Of a stretch of 15,364 bases of DNA, positions 5,717 through 13,732 are shown piece after piece. The stretch comes from Caldifarciminota bacterium. GTDB lineage: Bacteria; WOR-3; Hydrothermia; WGAB01. Where the stretch lies: contig WGAB01000280.1 in the NCBI GenBank assembly GCA_015489295.1, positions 1-15,364 on the forward strand, in the 5' to 3' direction. The position numbers and the translations under genes are program-made. Position 1 is the first letter of the stretch; each line of letters starts with the position of its first letter. The notes beneath the pieces were generated by a model that did not search any database, was not told the origin of the DNA, and saw nothing but the letters and a program-made list of their open reading frames with translations.

Positions 5717-6856
5717 GTGGCGAAAACCAGGTACTGGCTGTCCTACGACGCCCTGGACCGGCTGATCCAGGTCCTGGAAAACCGGGGGTACCGGGTCATC
5801 GGTCCCACCGTGGAAGAAGGGGTGCCGGTGCTGGCCCCCCTTCACCGGGCGGCCGATCTGCCCTGGAACCTCCAGGCCCGAGCGACTCCCGGGCACTACG
5901 AAACCCAAGAGGTTCCGGAGCGCCGGGCCTTCGACCATGTGCTCACACCCCAGGGATGGAAACGGGTGCTGTTTCCTCCGGAACGGCTCCTTTTACACCT
6001 CCGCAAAACCGATCTGGGTTACGAGGTCGAAGAACCCGATCCCGAAGCCGAACCACCTCTGGCCCTCCTGGGCGTTCGGCCCTGCGAACTCCACGCCCTC
6101 CAGGTGCAGGATCGGGTGTTCACCGAGGGCCCCTTCGTGGACGAAGCCTACGCCACCCGAAGGCGGACCGCCTTCGTGATCGTGGTGAACTGCACCCGCT
6201 CCCTGGAAACCTGCTTCTGTGCCTCCCTCGGCACCGGCCCCCGGGCCACCGAGGGCTACGATCTGGCCCTTACCGAGATCGAGGAAGGCTTCGTGGCAGA
6301 ACACGGGTCCTTCAAAGGGGCCGATCTCCTGATGGAACTGAACCTCCCGGAGGCCACGCCAGACCAGATGGCCGAAGCCCAGAGGGCCACCGAAGAGGCC
6401 GCCCGCAGCCAGAGCCGCCGCCTCAACCCCGAGGGCCTGCGCGACCTGCTGTACCGGCACCTGGACTCCCCCCTCTGGCAGGAAATCGGCGAACGGTGCC
6501 TGGGCTGCGGCAACTGTACCCTGGTGTGCCCCACCTGCTTCTGTGTGAGCGTGGAGGAGATCAACGACCTCACCGGAACCCACACCTGGCGCATCCAGCG
6601 GTGGGACTCCTGTTTCAGCGTGGACTACTCGTACATCCACGGCGGCCACATCCGCCGGTCCGTGGCCTCCCGGTACCGCCAGTGGCTCACCCACAAACTG
6701 GCCGGCTGGCAGGACCAGTTCGGCACCCTGGGATGCGTCGGATGTGGCCGGTGCATCACCTGGTGCCCGGTGGGGATCGACCTCACCCGGGAAGTTCAGC
6801 GATTCCGTGAACAACACCTTCAAACCACGGGGAGTGTAAAGGAGGGCAAATCATGA
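5717..6856 (+). CDS. hydB: Group 3b-type [NiFe] hydrogenase beta subunit, 4Fe-4S protein (HydB/HyhB-like)
   Basis: The 379-residue protein belongs to the family shared by sulfhydrogenase beta subunits and anaerobic sulfite reductase subunit A. It carries electrons between the small subunit and the flavin subunit of a soluble hydrogenase. Near the C-terminus it has two ferredoxin-like cluster motifs: CLGCGNCTLVC (C261, C264, C267, C271) and CVGCGRCITWC (C340, C343, C346, C350). Further conserved cysteines lie in VRPCELHALQ (C123), NCTRSLETCFC (C159, C166, C168) and CPTCFC (C274, C276). The start is a GTG supported by AAGGAGGT at 5705-5712. It is the first gene of the five-gene operon and overlaps the next by 4 bp (ATGA). 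Confidence 0.9.
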   Translation: MAKTRYWLSYDALDRLIQVLENRGYRVIGPTVEEGVPVLAPLHRAADLPWNLQARATPGHYETQEVPERRAFDHVLTPQGWKRVLFPPERLLLHLRKTDLGYEVEEPDPEAEPPLALLGVRPCELHALQVQDRVFTEGPFVDEAYATRRRTAFVIVVNCTRSLETCFCASLGTGPRATEGYDLALTEIEEGFVAEHGSFKGADLLMELNLPEATPDQMAEAQRATEEAARSQSRRLNPEGLRDLLYRHLDSPLWQEIGERCLGCGNCTLVCPTCFCVSVEEINDLTGTHTWRIQRWDSCFSVDYSYIHGGHIRRSVASRYRQWLTHKLAGWQDQFGTLGCVGCGRCITWCPVGIDLTREVQRFREQHLQTTGSVKEGKS

Positions 6857-7314
6857 GAGGCCTGGCCGATCTTCTGGCAGAACACCCCTTTTTCCAGGGG
6901 TTGAAGCGTTCCCATCTGGAATTCATCGCCACCTGCGGCACCAACGTGGTGTTCAAGCCCGGTGAGTACCTGGCCCGGGAAGGCGAAGCCGCTGATCGGT
7001 TTTACGTGATCCGCCATGGCACTGTGGCGCTGGAACTCTTCGTGCCCCACCGCGGCCCCATCGTGATCCAGACCATCCGGGAGGGCGATGTCCTGGGATG
7101 GTCCTGGCTCCTGGAGCCCCACCGCTGGGCCTTTGATGCCCGGGCCGTGACGCTGGTGCGGGCCATCTCCTTCGACGGCCATTGCCTGCGCCAGAAGTTC
7201 GAGCAGGACCCTGAACTCGGCTACGAACTCCTCAAGCGCTTTGCTCGCGTGATCGCCGAACGGCTGAAGGCCACCCGAATCCAGCTGATGGACGTTTACG
7301 GACATCGGCGTTAG
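6853..7314 (+). CDS. Stand-alone cyclic-nucleotide-binding-fold protein of the hydrogenase operon
   Basis: This is a 153-residue single-domain protein with the CRP-type beta-roll: FFQGL..(13-17), FKPGEYLAREGEAADRFYVIRHGTVAL (34-60) with the conserved glycines, then the cassette region GDVLGWSWL (78-86) and HRWAFDARAVT (90-100). A final helix follows (120-147). It has no C-terminal helix-turn-helix, so it is not a DNA-binding regulator of the Crp/Fnr type. In the phosphate-binding cassette the usual Glu is Asp79 and the Ser/Thr after the Arg is Trp92, so binding of cAMP or cGMP is doubtful and another ligand is possible. It overlaps the beta-subunit gene by 4 bp and sits 9 bp before the gamma gene, which suggests a role in, or sensing for, the hydrogenase complex. 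That role is inferred from position. Confidence 0.83.
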   Translation: MRGLADLLAEHPFFQGLKRSHLEFIATCGTNVVFKPGEYLAREGEAADRFYVIRHGTVALELFVPHRGPIVIQTIREGDVLGWSWLLEPHRWAFDARAVTLVRAISFDGHCLRQKFEQDPELGYELLKRFARVIAERLKATRIQLMDVYGHRR

Positions 7315-7323
7315 GAGAGGACC

Positions 7324-8178
7324 ATGCCCTGGCAACCGGTCAACACCCTGCCGGCCGGACCCGGTGCCACCTTCCGCCCCGTGTGGGCACGGGTGACCCG
7401 GGTGCGCCGGGAAACCGCCGACACCTGGACCCTCACCCTGGACCCCGGCGGCGCCTTCGTTTTCGCCCCTGGCCAGTTCAACATGCTGTACGCCTTTGGC
7501 GTGGGCGAGGTGCCAATCTCCATCAGCGGCGACCCCTCGGCCTCCGACACCCTCACCCACACGATCCGCGCCGTGGGCCCCGTCACCCGGGCACTCTGCA
7601 GGATGAAGCCCGGCGACCTGGTGGGCGTCCGTGGCCCCTTCGGCACGGCCTGGCCCGTGGACCAGGGCAAGGGGCTGGATGTGGTCATCGTAGCCGGGGG
7701 CATCGGCCTCGCCCCCCTGCGCCCGGCCCTGTACGCGCTGCTCCGACAACGGGAGGAGTACGGCAAGATCGTGCTCCTGTACGGCGCCCGATCGCCCCAG
7801 GACCTCCTGTACCGCCGGGAACTGGAACGCTGGCGGGGCCGGTTCGACCTGGTGGTGGAGGTGACCGTCGACCACGCCGACCCCTCCTGGCGAGGCCATG
7901 TAGGGGTGGTCACCCGCCTGATCCCTGAGGTTTCTTTCGATCCCTGGAACACCCTGGCCCTGGTGTGCGGCCCCGAGGTGATGATGCGTTTTACCGTGCA
8001 GGCCCTCCTGGACCGTCGGGTGCCGGCCGAAAATATCTACCTCTCCATGGAACGCAACATGCAGTGCGGCGTCGGCCTCTGCGGGCACTGCCAGTTTGGC
8101 CCCTACTTCGTGTGCAAACACGGCCCCGTGTTCTCCTATCCCCAGGTGTCGCCCTTCTTCGGCAAACGGGAGGTGTGA
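7324..8178 (+). CDS. hydG: Group 3b-type [NiFe] hydrogenase gamma subunit, FAD/NAD(P)-binding (HydG/HyhG-like)
   Basis: The 284-residue protein is a ferredoxin-NADP reductase-type diaphorase of the dihydroorotate dehydrogenase electron-transfer-subunit (PyrK) group. It has an FAD-binding barrel with PGQFNMLY (49-56) and PISIS (64-68), a nucleotide-binding half with [11 protein letters not shown] (124-134) and LVCGPEVMM (213-221), and a C-terminal [2Fe-2S] site at [10 protein letters not shown] (C248, C253, C256, C264). It passes electrons from the hydrogenase Fe-S chain to NAD(P)+ or the reverse. It starts 9 bp after the cNMP-fold gene, with AGGAG at 7313-7317 overlapping that gene's stop, and ends 1 bp before the small-subunit ATG. 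Whether NADP(H) or NAD(H) is used cannot be decided; characterised group 3b enzymes mostly prefer NADP(H). Confidence 0.92.
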   Translation: MPWQPVNTLPAGPGATFRPVWARVTRVRRETADTWTLTLDPGGAFVFAPGQFNMLYAFGVGEVPISISGDPSASDTLTHTIRAVGPVTRALCRMKPGDLVGVRGPFGTAWPVDQGKGLDVVIVAGGIGLAPLRPALYALLRQREEYGKIVLLYGARSPQDLLYRRELERWRGRFDLVVEVTVDHADPSWRGHVGVVTRLIPEVSFDPWNTLALVCGPEVMMRFTVQALLDRRVPAENIYLSMERNMQCGVGLCGHCQFGPYFVCKHGPVFSYPQVSPFFGKREV

Positions 8179-8179
8179 G

Positions 8180-8959
8180 ATGGCAGCCAAACGTAAACCC
8201 CGCATTGCCGTATGGAAATTCGCCTCCTGCGACGGTTGCCAGCTCTCCATCCTGGACCTGGAAGACCACCTCCTGGACCTGGCCGGGGCCGTGGAAATCG
8301 CCTACTTCCTGGAGGCCTCCCGTAACACCCAGCCCGGCCCCTACGACATCTCCCTGGTGGAGGGCAGCATCACCACACCCCACGACCGCCGCCGCATCCT
8401 GCAGATCCGCCGCCAGTCCCGCTATCTCATCACCATCGGTGCCTGCGCCACCGCCGGGGGCATCCAGGCCCTCCGCAACTTCCGCAATGTCCAGGAGTTC
8501 TTGCGGATGGTGTACGCCCACCCGGAATACATCGACACCCTGGAGCACTCCCATCCCGTGGCCGACTTCGTGCCCGTGGACTTTGAACTCCGGGGCTGCC
8601 CGGTGAACAAGGACCAGGTGCTGGAGGTCATCACCGCCCTGCTGGCCGGTCGCCGGCCCCGGATTCCCCGGGACGCCCTGTGCATGGAGTGCAAACGCCA
8701 GGGGATCGTCTGCGTGATGGTGCACCGCAACGAGCCCTGCCTGGGCCCGGTCACCCAGGCGGGCTGCGGCGCCCTGTGCCCCGCCTATCACCGGCCCTGC
8801 TTCGGCTGCTTCGGCCCCGCCCAGGGGCCCAATCTCCCCGGGCTTACCGCCGAACTGAAGGCCCGTGGCCTCACCGCCGACCACATTGTTCGCCTGCTCC
8901 GCACCTTCAACGCCTGGGCCCCTGCCTTCCGGGAGGAGAGCGTGCGCCATGAGGGATAA
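8180..8959 (+). CDS. hydD: Group 3b-type [NiFe] hydrogenase delta (small) subunit (HydD/HyhS-like)
   Basis: This 259-residue small subunit transfers electrons from the Ni-Fe site through three Fe-S clusters. Exactly twelve cysteines fit three [4Fe-4S] centres: C17 and C20 in SCDGCQLS, C89 in IGACAT and C140 in RGCPVNK for the proximal cluster; C168, C171, C178, C187, C196, C200, C207 and C210 in the C-terminal half for the other two. EGSITTP (61-67) is another family motif. There is no twin-arginine signal, so the enzyme is cytoplasmic. The frame is open upstream to 8096, but the ATG at 8180 is chosen because GGAGG at 8169-8173 precedes it by 6 nt and it starts right after the gamma stop. It overlaps the large-subunit gene by 11 bp. 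Confidence 0.93.
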   Translation: MAAKRKPRIAVWKFASCDGCQLSILDLEDHLLDLAGAVEIAYFLEASRNTQPGPYDISLVEGSITTPHDRRRILQIRRQSRYLITIGACATAGGIQALRNFRNVQEFLRMVYAHPEYIDTLEHSHPVADFVPVDFELRGCPVNKDQVLEVITALLAGRRPRIPRDALCMECKRQGIVCVMVHRNEPCLGPVTQAGCGALCPAYHRPCFGCFGPAQGPNLPGLTAELKARGLTADHIVRLLRTFNAWAPAFREESVRHEG

Positions 8960-10253
8960 GCCAAGGAAACGGACCCGAACCTTCAAGGTGTCGGCCTTAG
9001 CCCGGGTGGAGGGCGAAGGTGCCCTCTATCTGAAGGTCCGCAACGGCCAGGTGCTCGAAGCCCGCCTGGACATCTACGAGCCGCCCCGGTTCTTTGAAGC
9101 CTTCCTGGTGGGACGCCACTTCACCGAAGTGCCCGACATTACCGCCCGCATCTGCGGCATCTGTCCGGTGGCCTACCAGATGAGCAGCTCCCACGCCATC
9201 GAGGCCGCCTTCGGGGTCCGCGTTCCTCCCCAGATCCGGGCCCTCCGCCGCCTGCTGTACGCCGGCGAGTGGATCGAGAGCCATGCCCTTCACGTGTACC
9301 TGCTTCACGCCCCCGACTTCCTGGGCTACGCCGACGCCTTCGCCCTGGGACAGGATCACCCCGATCGGGTGCGCCAGGGCCTGGAACTCAAGAAAATCGG
9401 CAACGAAATTCTCCGGGTTCTGGGCGGCCGCGAGGTTCACCCCATCAACGTGGCCGTGGGCGGCTTTTACCGGGTGCCTTTCCCCCGAGAACTTCAGGCC
9501 CTCAAACCCAGGCTCCAGCGAGCCTTAGACCTGGCCGTGGAAACCACCCGGTGGGTCGCCACCTTTGCGTTTCCAGACCTGGAAATCCCGTACCTCTTCG
9601 TGGCTCTGCGCCACGAAACCGAGTATCCCATGAACGAGGGCTGGCTCCAGGTGAGCGACGGCACCTCCCTGCCCATGGACCGCTTTGAAGAGCACTTTCA
9701 GGAGGAGCACGTGCCCCACTCCAACGCCCTGCACAGCACCTACCACGGCCAAACCTACCACGTGGGTCCCCTGGCCCGCCTCAACCTCAACGCCGACCGC
9801 CTCACGCCCGTGGCCCGGGAGGTGCTCCAGGACCTCCCCTTTGCCCTGCCCTGGCGAAACCCTTTCCTTTCCATCGTGGCCCGGGGGCTGGAACTGATCG
9901 TGGCGGCCGAAGAGGCCCTCCGGATTCTGGAGAACTACGAACCGCCGTCCACCCCCCGGGTGGAGATCCAGCCCCGGGCCGGCCGGGGCGCCTGGATCAC
10001 CGAGGCTCCCCGGGGCATCCTGTATCACCGGTACGACCTCGACGATCAGGGGCTCGTGAAATCGGCCAAGATCGTGCCGCCCACCAGCCAGAACCTGGCA
10101 CAAATGGAGCAAGACCTCAAGGCCCTGGCCCCCCAGGTATTGGCCCTGCCCAGGGACCAGGCGCTCTGGCGCTTAGAACAGATGATCCGCAACTACGATC
10201 CCTGTATCTCCTGTGCCACCCACTTCCTGCGACTGGAGGTGCAGGAGGATTAA
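8949..10253 (+). CDS. hydA: Group 3b-type [NiFe] hydrogenase alpha (large, catalytic) subunit (HydA/HyhL-like)
   Basis: The 434-residue large subunit holds the Ni-Fe(CN)2CO active site. The four nickel ligands are visible: C69 and C72 in [11 protein letters not shown] (67-77) and C419 and C422 in DPCISCATH (417-425). The Tyr in place of the His found in uptake enzymes after the first motif, and the early RVEGEG (19-24), are as expected for group 3. Only nine residues (FLRLEVQED) follow H425. Short C-terminal extensions removed by a maturation protease are known in group 3b enzymes. The start at 8949 is chosen from GGAGGAG at 8932-8938; longer in-frame starts would lie inside the small-subunit gene. 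It is the last gene of the operon and is followed by a strong palindrome. No hyp maturation genes are nearby. Confidence 0.95.
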   Translation: MRDKPRKRTRTFKVSALARVEGEGALYLKVRNGQVLEARLDIYEPPRFFEAFLVGRHFTEVPDITARICGICPVAYQMSSSHAIEAAFGVRVPPQIRALRRLLYAGEWIESHALHVYLLHAPDFLGYADAFALGQDHPDRVRQGLELKKIGNEILRVLGGREVHPINVAVGGFYRVPFPRELQALKPRLQRALDLAVETTRWVATFAFPDLEIPYLFVALRHETEYPMNEGWLQVSDGTSLPMDRFEEHFQEEHVPHSNALHSTYHGQTYHVGPLARLNLNADRLTPVAREVLQDLPFALPWRNPFLSIVARGLELIVAAEEALRILENYEPPSTPRVEIQPRAGRGAWITEAPRGILYHRYDLDDQGLVKSAKIVPPTSQNLAQMEQDLKALAPQVLALPRDQALWRLEQMIRNYDPCISCATHFLRLEVQED

Positions 10254-10255
10254 AC

Positions 10256-10293
10256 GGGGTGGCGGGGCGGCCTTAAGGCCGCCCCGCCACCCC
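10256..10293. terminator. 38-bp perfect palindrome between convergent operons (bidirectional terminator-like)
   Basis: Two 17-bp GC-rich arms (10256-10272 and 10277-10293) are perfect reverse complements around a TTAA centre. It begins 3 bp after the hydrogenase stop, and on the other strand about 20 bp after the rpoD stop. The position and perfect stem point to a bidirectional 3' end structure. No T-tract follows on either strand, so it may act in mRNA protection or need a factor rather than work as a classical intrinsic terminator. A smaller hairpin, CCCG-AAAA-CGGG (10301-10312), lies beside it. Confidence 0.6.
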
Positions 10294-10314
10294 GGGGTTT
10301 CCCGAAAACGGGCC

Positions 10315-12033
10315 TCAGTACCCGCGGTCTGAGGATTCGATGAAGAACCGGAGCCGCGCCGAACGCAGCGGGTGCTGGAGCTTCTTCAACGCCTTCGCCT
10401 CGATCTGACGGATCCGCTCCCGCGTGACGTTGAAGATCTTGCCCACCTCCTCCAGGGTCTTGGGCGGCTGACCGTTCAGGCCGAACCGGTACTCCAGCAC
10501 CTTCCGCTCCCGCTTGGTCAGGGTGCTCAGTGCCTCCTGCAGCTTCTCCCGGATCAGCGACTCCCGGGCCACCTCCAGAGGCGTCTTCTGGATCTTGTCC
10601 ACCACGAACTCGCCCATCACACTATCCTCTTCCTTGCCCACGGGCTTATCCAGGGAGATGGGCTCGCGGGCCGCGTGCAGCGCCTGCTTCACCTTTTCCA
10701 CCGGAATGTCCAGGTACTCGGCAATCTCCTCCACCGTGGGCTCCCGACCCAGTTCCTGCATCAGCGCCCGGCTCGCCCGCGACACCTTGGTGATGGTCTC
10801 GATCATGTGGATGGGCACCCGGATGGTGCGCGACTGGTCGGCAATGGCCCGGGTGATGGACTGCCGGATCCACCAGGTGGCATAGGTGGAAAACTTGTAG
10901 CCCTTGCGATAGTCAAACTTTTCCACCGCCTTGATGAGGCCAGCGTTGCCCTCCTGGATGAGGTCCATGAACTCCAGGCCCCGGTTCATGAAGCGCTTGG
11001 CAATGCCGATCACCAGCCGCACGTTGCCCTCCACCATCTTGGTCTTGGCCCAATCCATCCGCTTTTCCTGCTCCTCGATCTCCTGGATCACCTTCTTGGC
11101 CGACGGCAGGTCCATGCCCAGCAGGTTGCGGAGGTTCTTCAGGGTGCGGTGGACTTCCCGGAGCCGGAAGGAGATTTCCATCAACCGGTTCTCCTCTTCC
11201 AGGGTGGGCTTGCCGCCGCGGGCCTGGATCCGCTCCATGATCTCGGCCGATTCGTTCTGGAGGTCCACCGATTCCTTTTCCAGCTCCTCGTACTGCCGTA
11301 CGGTTTCCTTGAAGGCCTTGACGATCTCGTTCACCATGCGGAACTGGGGCTTCAGCCGGTCCAGCTTGCGGATGATGGTCTTCAGGGTGTCCCGCAGTTT
11401 CCGCCGCTCCTCGGGGGTCAACCGGTCCGGGGAATCCCACAGGGGCATGACCTTCTGGATGCGCTCCTTCAGGAAATCGAAGGCCGTGAACACCCGCTTC
11501 TTCTCCTCCTGGTTCTTCTGCCGGGAGGTCCAGTACCGGGAATCCACGTGCACCAGCTCTTCGATTTGCACGATACCCTTGCGGGAGAGCTCCATCTGGT
11601 GCAGGAGTTTGGTGAGCCCGAACTTGGTGCGGAAGATGCGGTGCATGATCTTGGTACGGGCATCGTCCAGGGTGGAGGCGTACTCCACCTCCTGCTCCTT
11701 GGTCAGGAGCCCGAGGTTGGAAATCTGGCGAAGGTAGGTCTTCGCCGGATCGTCGCCGGTGGGGGTGTGCTCCAGCAGGTCCTCGTCCAGGTCCTGCTTC
11801 CGCTTCCGGCGACGCTTCTTCTTCTTGGGCACCTCCTCCTCGTCGTACACATCGATGCCGTGGTCCACCAGGAGCATGATCAGCTCGTCCAGGGCGTCCC
11901 CATGGGCATAGATCGCGGGCACCAGCTTGTTGATCTCCTGGTACGAGATCTTGTTGCCCCGCGCCCTGGCGTATTCCACAACCTCCTGGAAGACCTCCCG
12001 CTTGGTGCGAACCTTAGGCTTCTGCATGTTCAT
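10315..12033 (-). CDS. rpoD: RNA polymerase primary sigma factor RpoD (SigA)
   Basis: This 572-residue sigma-70 factor has all regions. Region 1.1 (about 12-65) is followed by a basic run ([10 protein letters not shown], 70-79). Region 1.2 contains [22 protein letters not shown] (94-115). A non-conserved region of roughly 200 residues (about 125-325) follows. Region 2 has [22 protein letters not shown], and [11 protein letters not shown] (336-391), followed by IRVPIHM. Region 3 covers about 415-490. Region 4.2 has the helix-turn-helix [27 protein letters not shown] (526-552). It directs transcription of housekeeping genes. AGGAGG at 12042-12037 lies only 3 nt from the ATG at 12033 but 9 nt from the ATG at 12027, so MQKPKV may be the true start. 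That ribosome-binding site overlaps the dnaG stop codon, linking the two genes. Confidence 0.97.
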   Translation of the reverse strand: MNMQKPKVRTKREVFQEVVEYARARGNKISYQEINKLVPAIYAHGDALDELIMLLVDHGIDVYDEEEVPKKKKRRRKRKQDLDEDLLEHTPTGDDPAKTYLRQISNLGLLTKEQEVEYASTLDDARTKIMHRIFRTKFGLTKLLHQMELSRKGIVQIEELVHVDSRYWTSRQKNQEEKKRVFTAFDFLKERIQKVMPLWDSPDRLTPEERRKLRDTLKTIIRKLDRLKPQFRMVNEIVKAFKETVRQYEELEKESVDLQNESAEIMERIQARGGKPTLEEENRLMEISFRLREVHRTLKNLRNLLGMDLPSAKKVIQEIEEQEKRMDWAKTKMVEGNVRLVIGIAKRFMNRGLEFMDLIQEGNAGLIKAVEKFDYRKGYKFSTYATWWIRQSITRAIADQSRTIRVPIHMIETITKVSRASRALMQELGREPTVEEIAEYLDIPVEKVKQALHAAREPISLDKPVGKEEDSVMGEFVVDKIQKTPLEVARESLIREKLQEALSTLTKRERKVLEYRFGLNGQPPKTLEEVGKIFNVTRERIRQIEAKALKKLQHPLRSARLRFFIESSDRGY

Positions 12034-12040
12034 GCACCTC

Positions 12041-13732
12041 CTACGATAACCCCTTCAGCCGCTGGGTCGACAGCCGAAGGAGTTCCTGTTTCAAACGCTC
12101 AATCTCCTTCAAGGGTTCTTCCCCCGAAGGTTCCTGAATCCGGGCCAGGATTTCCTTTTTCTTGATCTTTTCCACCGCCCAGTGGCGGAGAAGCCCGATG
12201 TCGGCCTGCCCGATTCGCATCTGGGCTCGGGCCAGTTCCGTCCGGGTTGAGGCATCGGCTTCAGCCAATGCCTCGTCTACCGGTTTGCCCTCCTGCACCT
12301 TCTGCAAGAGGTCCCGCACCCCGGGGTGCCGGAAGGCGGCCGGGGGCAGGGTATAAAGGTGGGGCCTCAGGGCCTCGTCGGCCAGCATGACCGCCAGCAA
12401 CTTCATTTCCCAGTGTCCCCCTTCCTCCGGCGTACCCCGGGAAGCCGCAGGGGACATCCGGGGCGCGCCCGCGTCCCGCCGCAGCATCTCCAGGGCCTCC
12501 CGCATCCGGTCGAGGTCGTAACCGTAGCGTTTGGCGGCCTCCTTCAGGAAGCTCTCCTGCAGCACCGGATCCTGGGCACCGGCCAGGGCCTCCACAAAGG
12601 CCCGCATCTGGCGGTACCCCTCCTCCACGGTCTCCGGCCTTTTCTGCAGGTAAAAGTCCACGATATCCACCGCCTGGTCCATCAGGCGCCGCAGGGCCTC
12701 GGGCTCACGGCCTGCCAGGTCGGCCGGATCCGTGCCCTCGGGCAGGAGGGCCACCTTCGGAAAGATACCTGCCTTCAGCAATACCGGAATCGTCCGCTGC
12801 ACTGCCTTCAGGCCCGCCTCGTCGCCGTCAAACAAAAGCAGCACATGCTTTGTACTCCGCGCCAGCTGCCGGGCCTGGTGCTCGGTAAAGGCCGTGCCCA
12901 GGGGCGCCACCGTGTTCTCGTAGCCCACCTGGTGCATCAGGAGCACGTCCATTTGCCCCTCCACCAGGATCGCCCCGTCGCGGGCCCGGATGGCATCCCG
13001 GGCCTGCGGATACCCGTAGAGCAGGCGCCCTTTTTTGAACACCAAAGTTTCCGGCGTGTTCAGGTACTTGGGCTGGGCGTCGGCCAGGGTGCGGCCGCTG
13101 AAGCCCACCGTCCGGCCTGTGGCGTCCTGCACCGGAAACATCAGCCGCTCGCGGAACAGGTCGTACACGCGGCCGTCGCTGGTCACCGTCAGCAATCCCG
13201 CCTGTTGCAGGAGTTCCCGCGAGAACCCCTGTCGTTCCGCTTCCCGGAGCAAGCCGAATCCGGAGGGGGGAGCGTATCCCAGTTGAAACCGTTGCATGGT
13301 CTCAGGCTCCACACCTCGACGCCGCAGATACTCCCGGGCACCCCTCCCGGCCTCCCGCTTCAACTGCGATGCGTAATAAGTACGCGCAAAGTCCAGAATC
13401 CGCAAGAGGGGATTTCGGCGGTCCTCCCGATCGCCGTATTCAATGGTGATCCCCAGCCGCTGGGCCAGGATCTCCACGGCCTCGCGGAAACTCACGCCCT
13501 CGGTATCCATCACGAAGCGGAACAGGTTGCCCGACGCCCCGCAGCCGAAGCAGTGGTACACCCCCTTGTCGGGGTCCACATAAAACGATGGCGTTTTCTC
13601 GGCATGGAACGGGCAGAGGCCCCGGTACGACCGGCCCGAACGCTTGAGGTCCACCCGCTCAGACACGATCTCCAGGATGTTGATGCGGCTGCGGATCTCC
13701 TCAATGGCCTCGTCAAACTTCATAGAAGGCAT
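12041..13732 (-). CDS. dnaG: DNA primase DnaG
   Basis: The 563-residue primase makes RNA primers at the replication fork. It has the N-terminal CHC2 zinc-binding site (C40, H43, C61, C64 in CPFH and CFGCG), the RNA polymerase domain with [10 protein letters not shown] (191-200) and FSGRTL (211-216), and a TOPRIM fold with the acidic residues of LVEGQMDVL (E258) and [10 protein letters not shown] (D302, D304). The remaining C-terminal part, which contacts helicase, is poorly conserved, as is usual. The frame is open to 13798, but those residues are antisense to nothing useful and overlap mutS2. The ATG at 13732 is chosen because GGAGG (13746-13742) is 9 nt upstream; the ATG at 13723 is the alternative. 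It overlaps the mutS2 end by 20 bp and is followed directly by rpoD. Confidence 0.96.
   Translation of the reverse strand: MPSMKFDEAIEEIRSRINILEIVSERVDLKRSGRSYRGLCPFHAEKTPSFYVDPDKGVYHCFGCGASGNLFRFVMDTEGVSFREAVEILAQRLGITIEYGDREDRRNPLLRILDFARTYYASQLKREAGRGAREYLRRRGVEPETMQRFQLGYAPPSGFGLLREAERQGFSRELLQQAGLLTVTSDGRVYDLFRERLMFPVQDATGRTVGFSGRTLADAQPKYLNTPETLVFKKGRLLYGYPQARDAIRARDGAILVEGQMDVLLMHQVGYENTVAPLGTAFTEHQARQLARSTKHVLLLFDGDEAGLKAVQRTIPVLLKAGIFPKVALLPEGTDPADLAGREPEALRRLMDQAVDIVDFYLQKRPETVEEGYRQMRAFVEALAGAQDPVLQESFLKEAAKRYGYDLDRMREALEMLRRDAGAPRMSPAASRGTPEEGGHWEMKLLAVMLADEALRPHLYTLPPAAFRHPGVRDLLQKVQEGKPVDEALAEADASTRTELARAQMRIGQADIGLLRHWAVEKIKKKEILARIQEPSGEEPLKEIERLKQELLRLSTQRLKGLS

Noticed and set aside
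6853..7314. The cNMP-fold protein as the Crp/Fnr transcription regulator of the operon
   Set aside because: It ends after the helix following the beta-roll, with no helix-turn-helix, and no frameshifted remnant of one is visible before the gamma gene.
6820..8250. 476-codon minus-strand frame opposite the hydrogenase genes
   Set aside because: It lies antisense to three genes with intact family motifs and has a His/Gly/Ala-rich shadow composition.
10372..12165. 597-codon plus-strand frame opposite rpoD
   Set aside because: It is a complete antisense shadow of the strongly conserved sigma factor and shows a Leu/His/Gly/Gln-biased composition with no recognisable motif.
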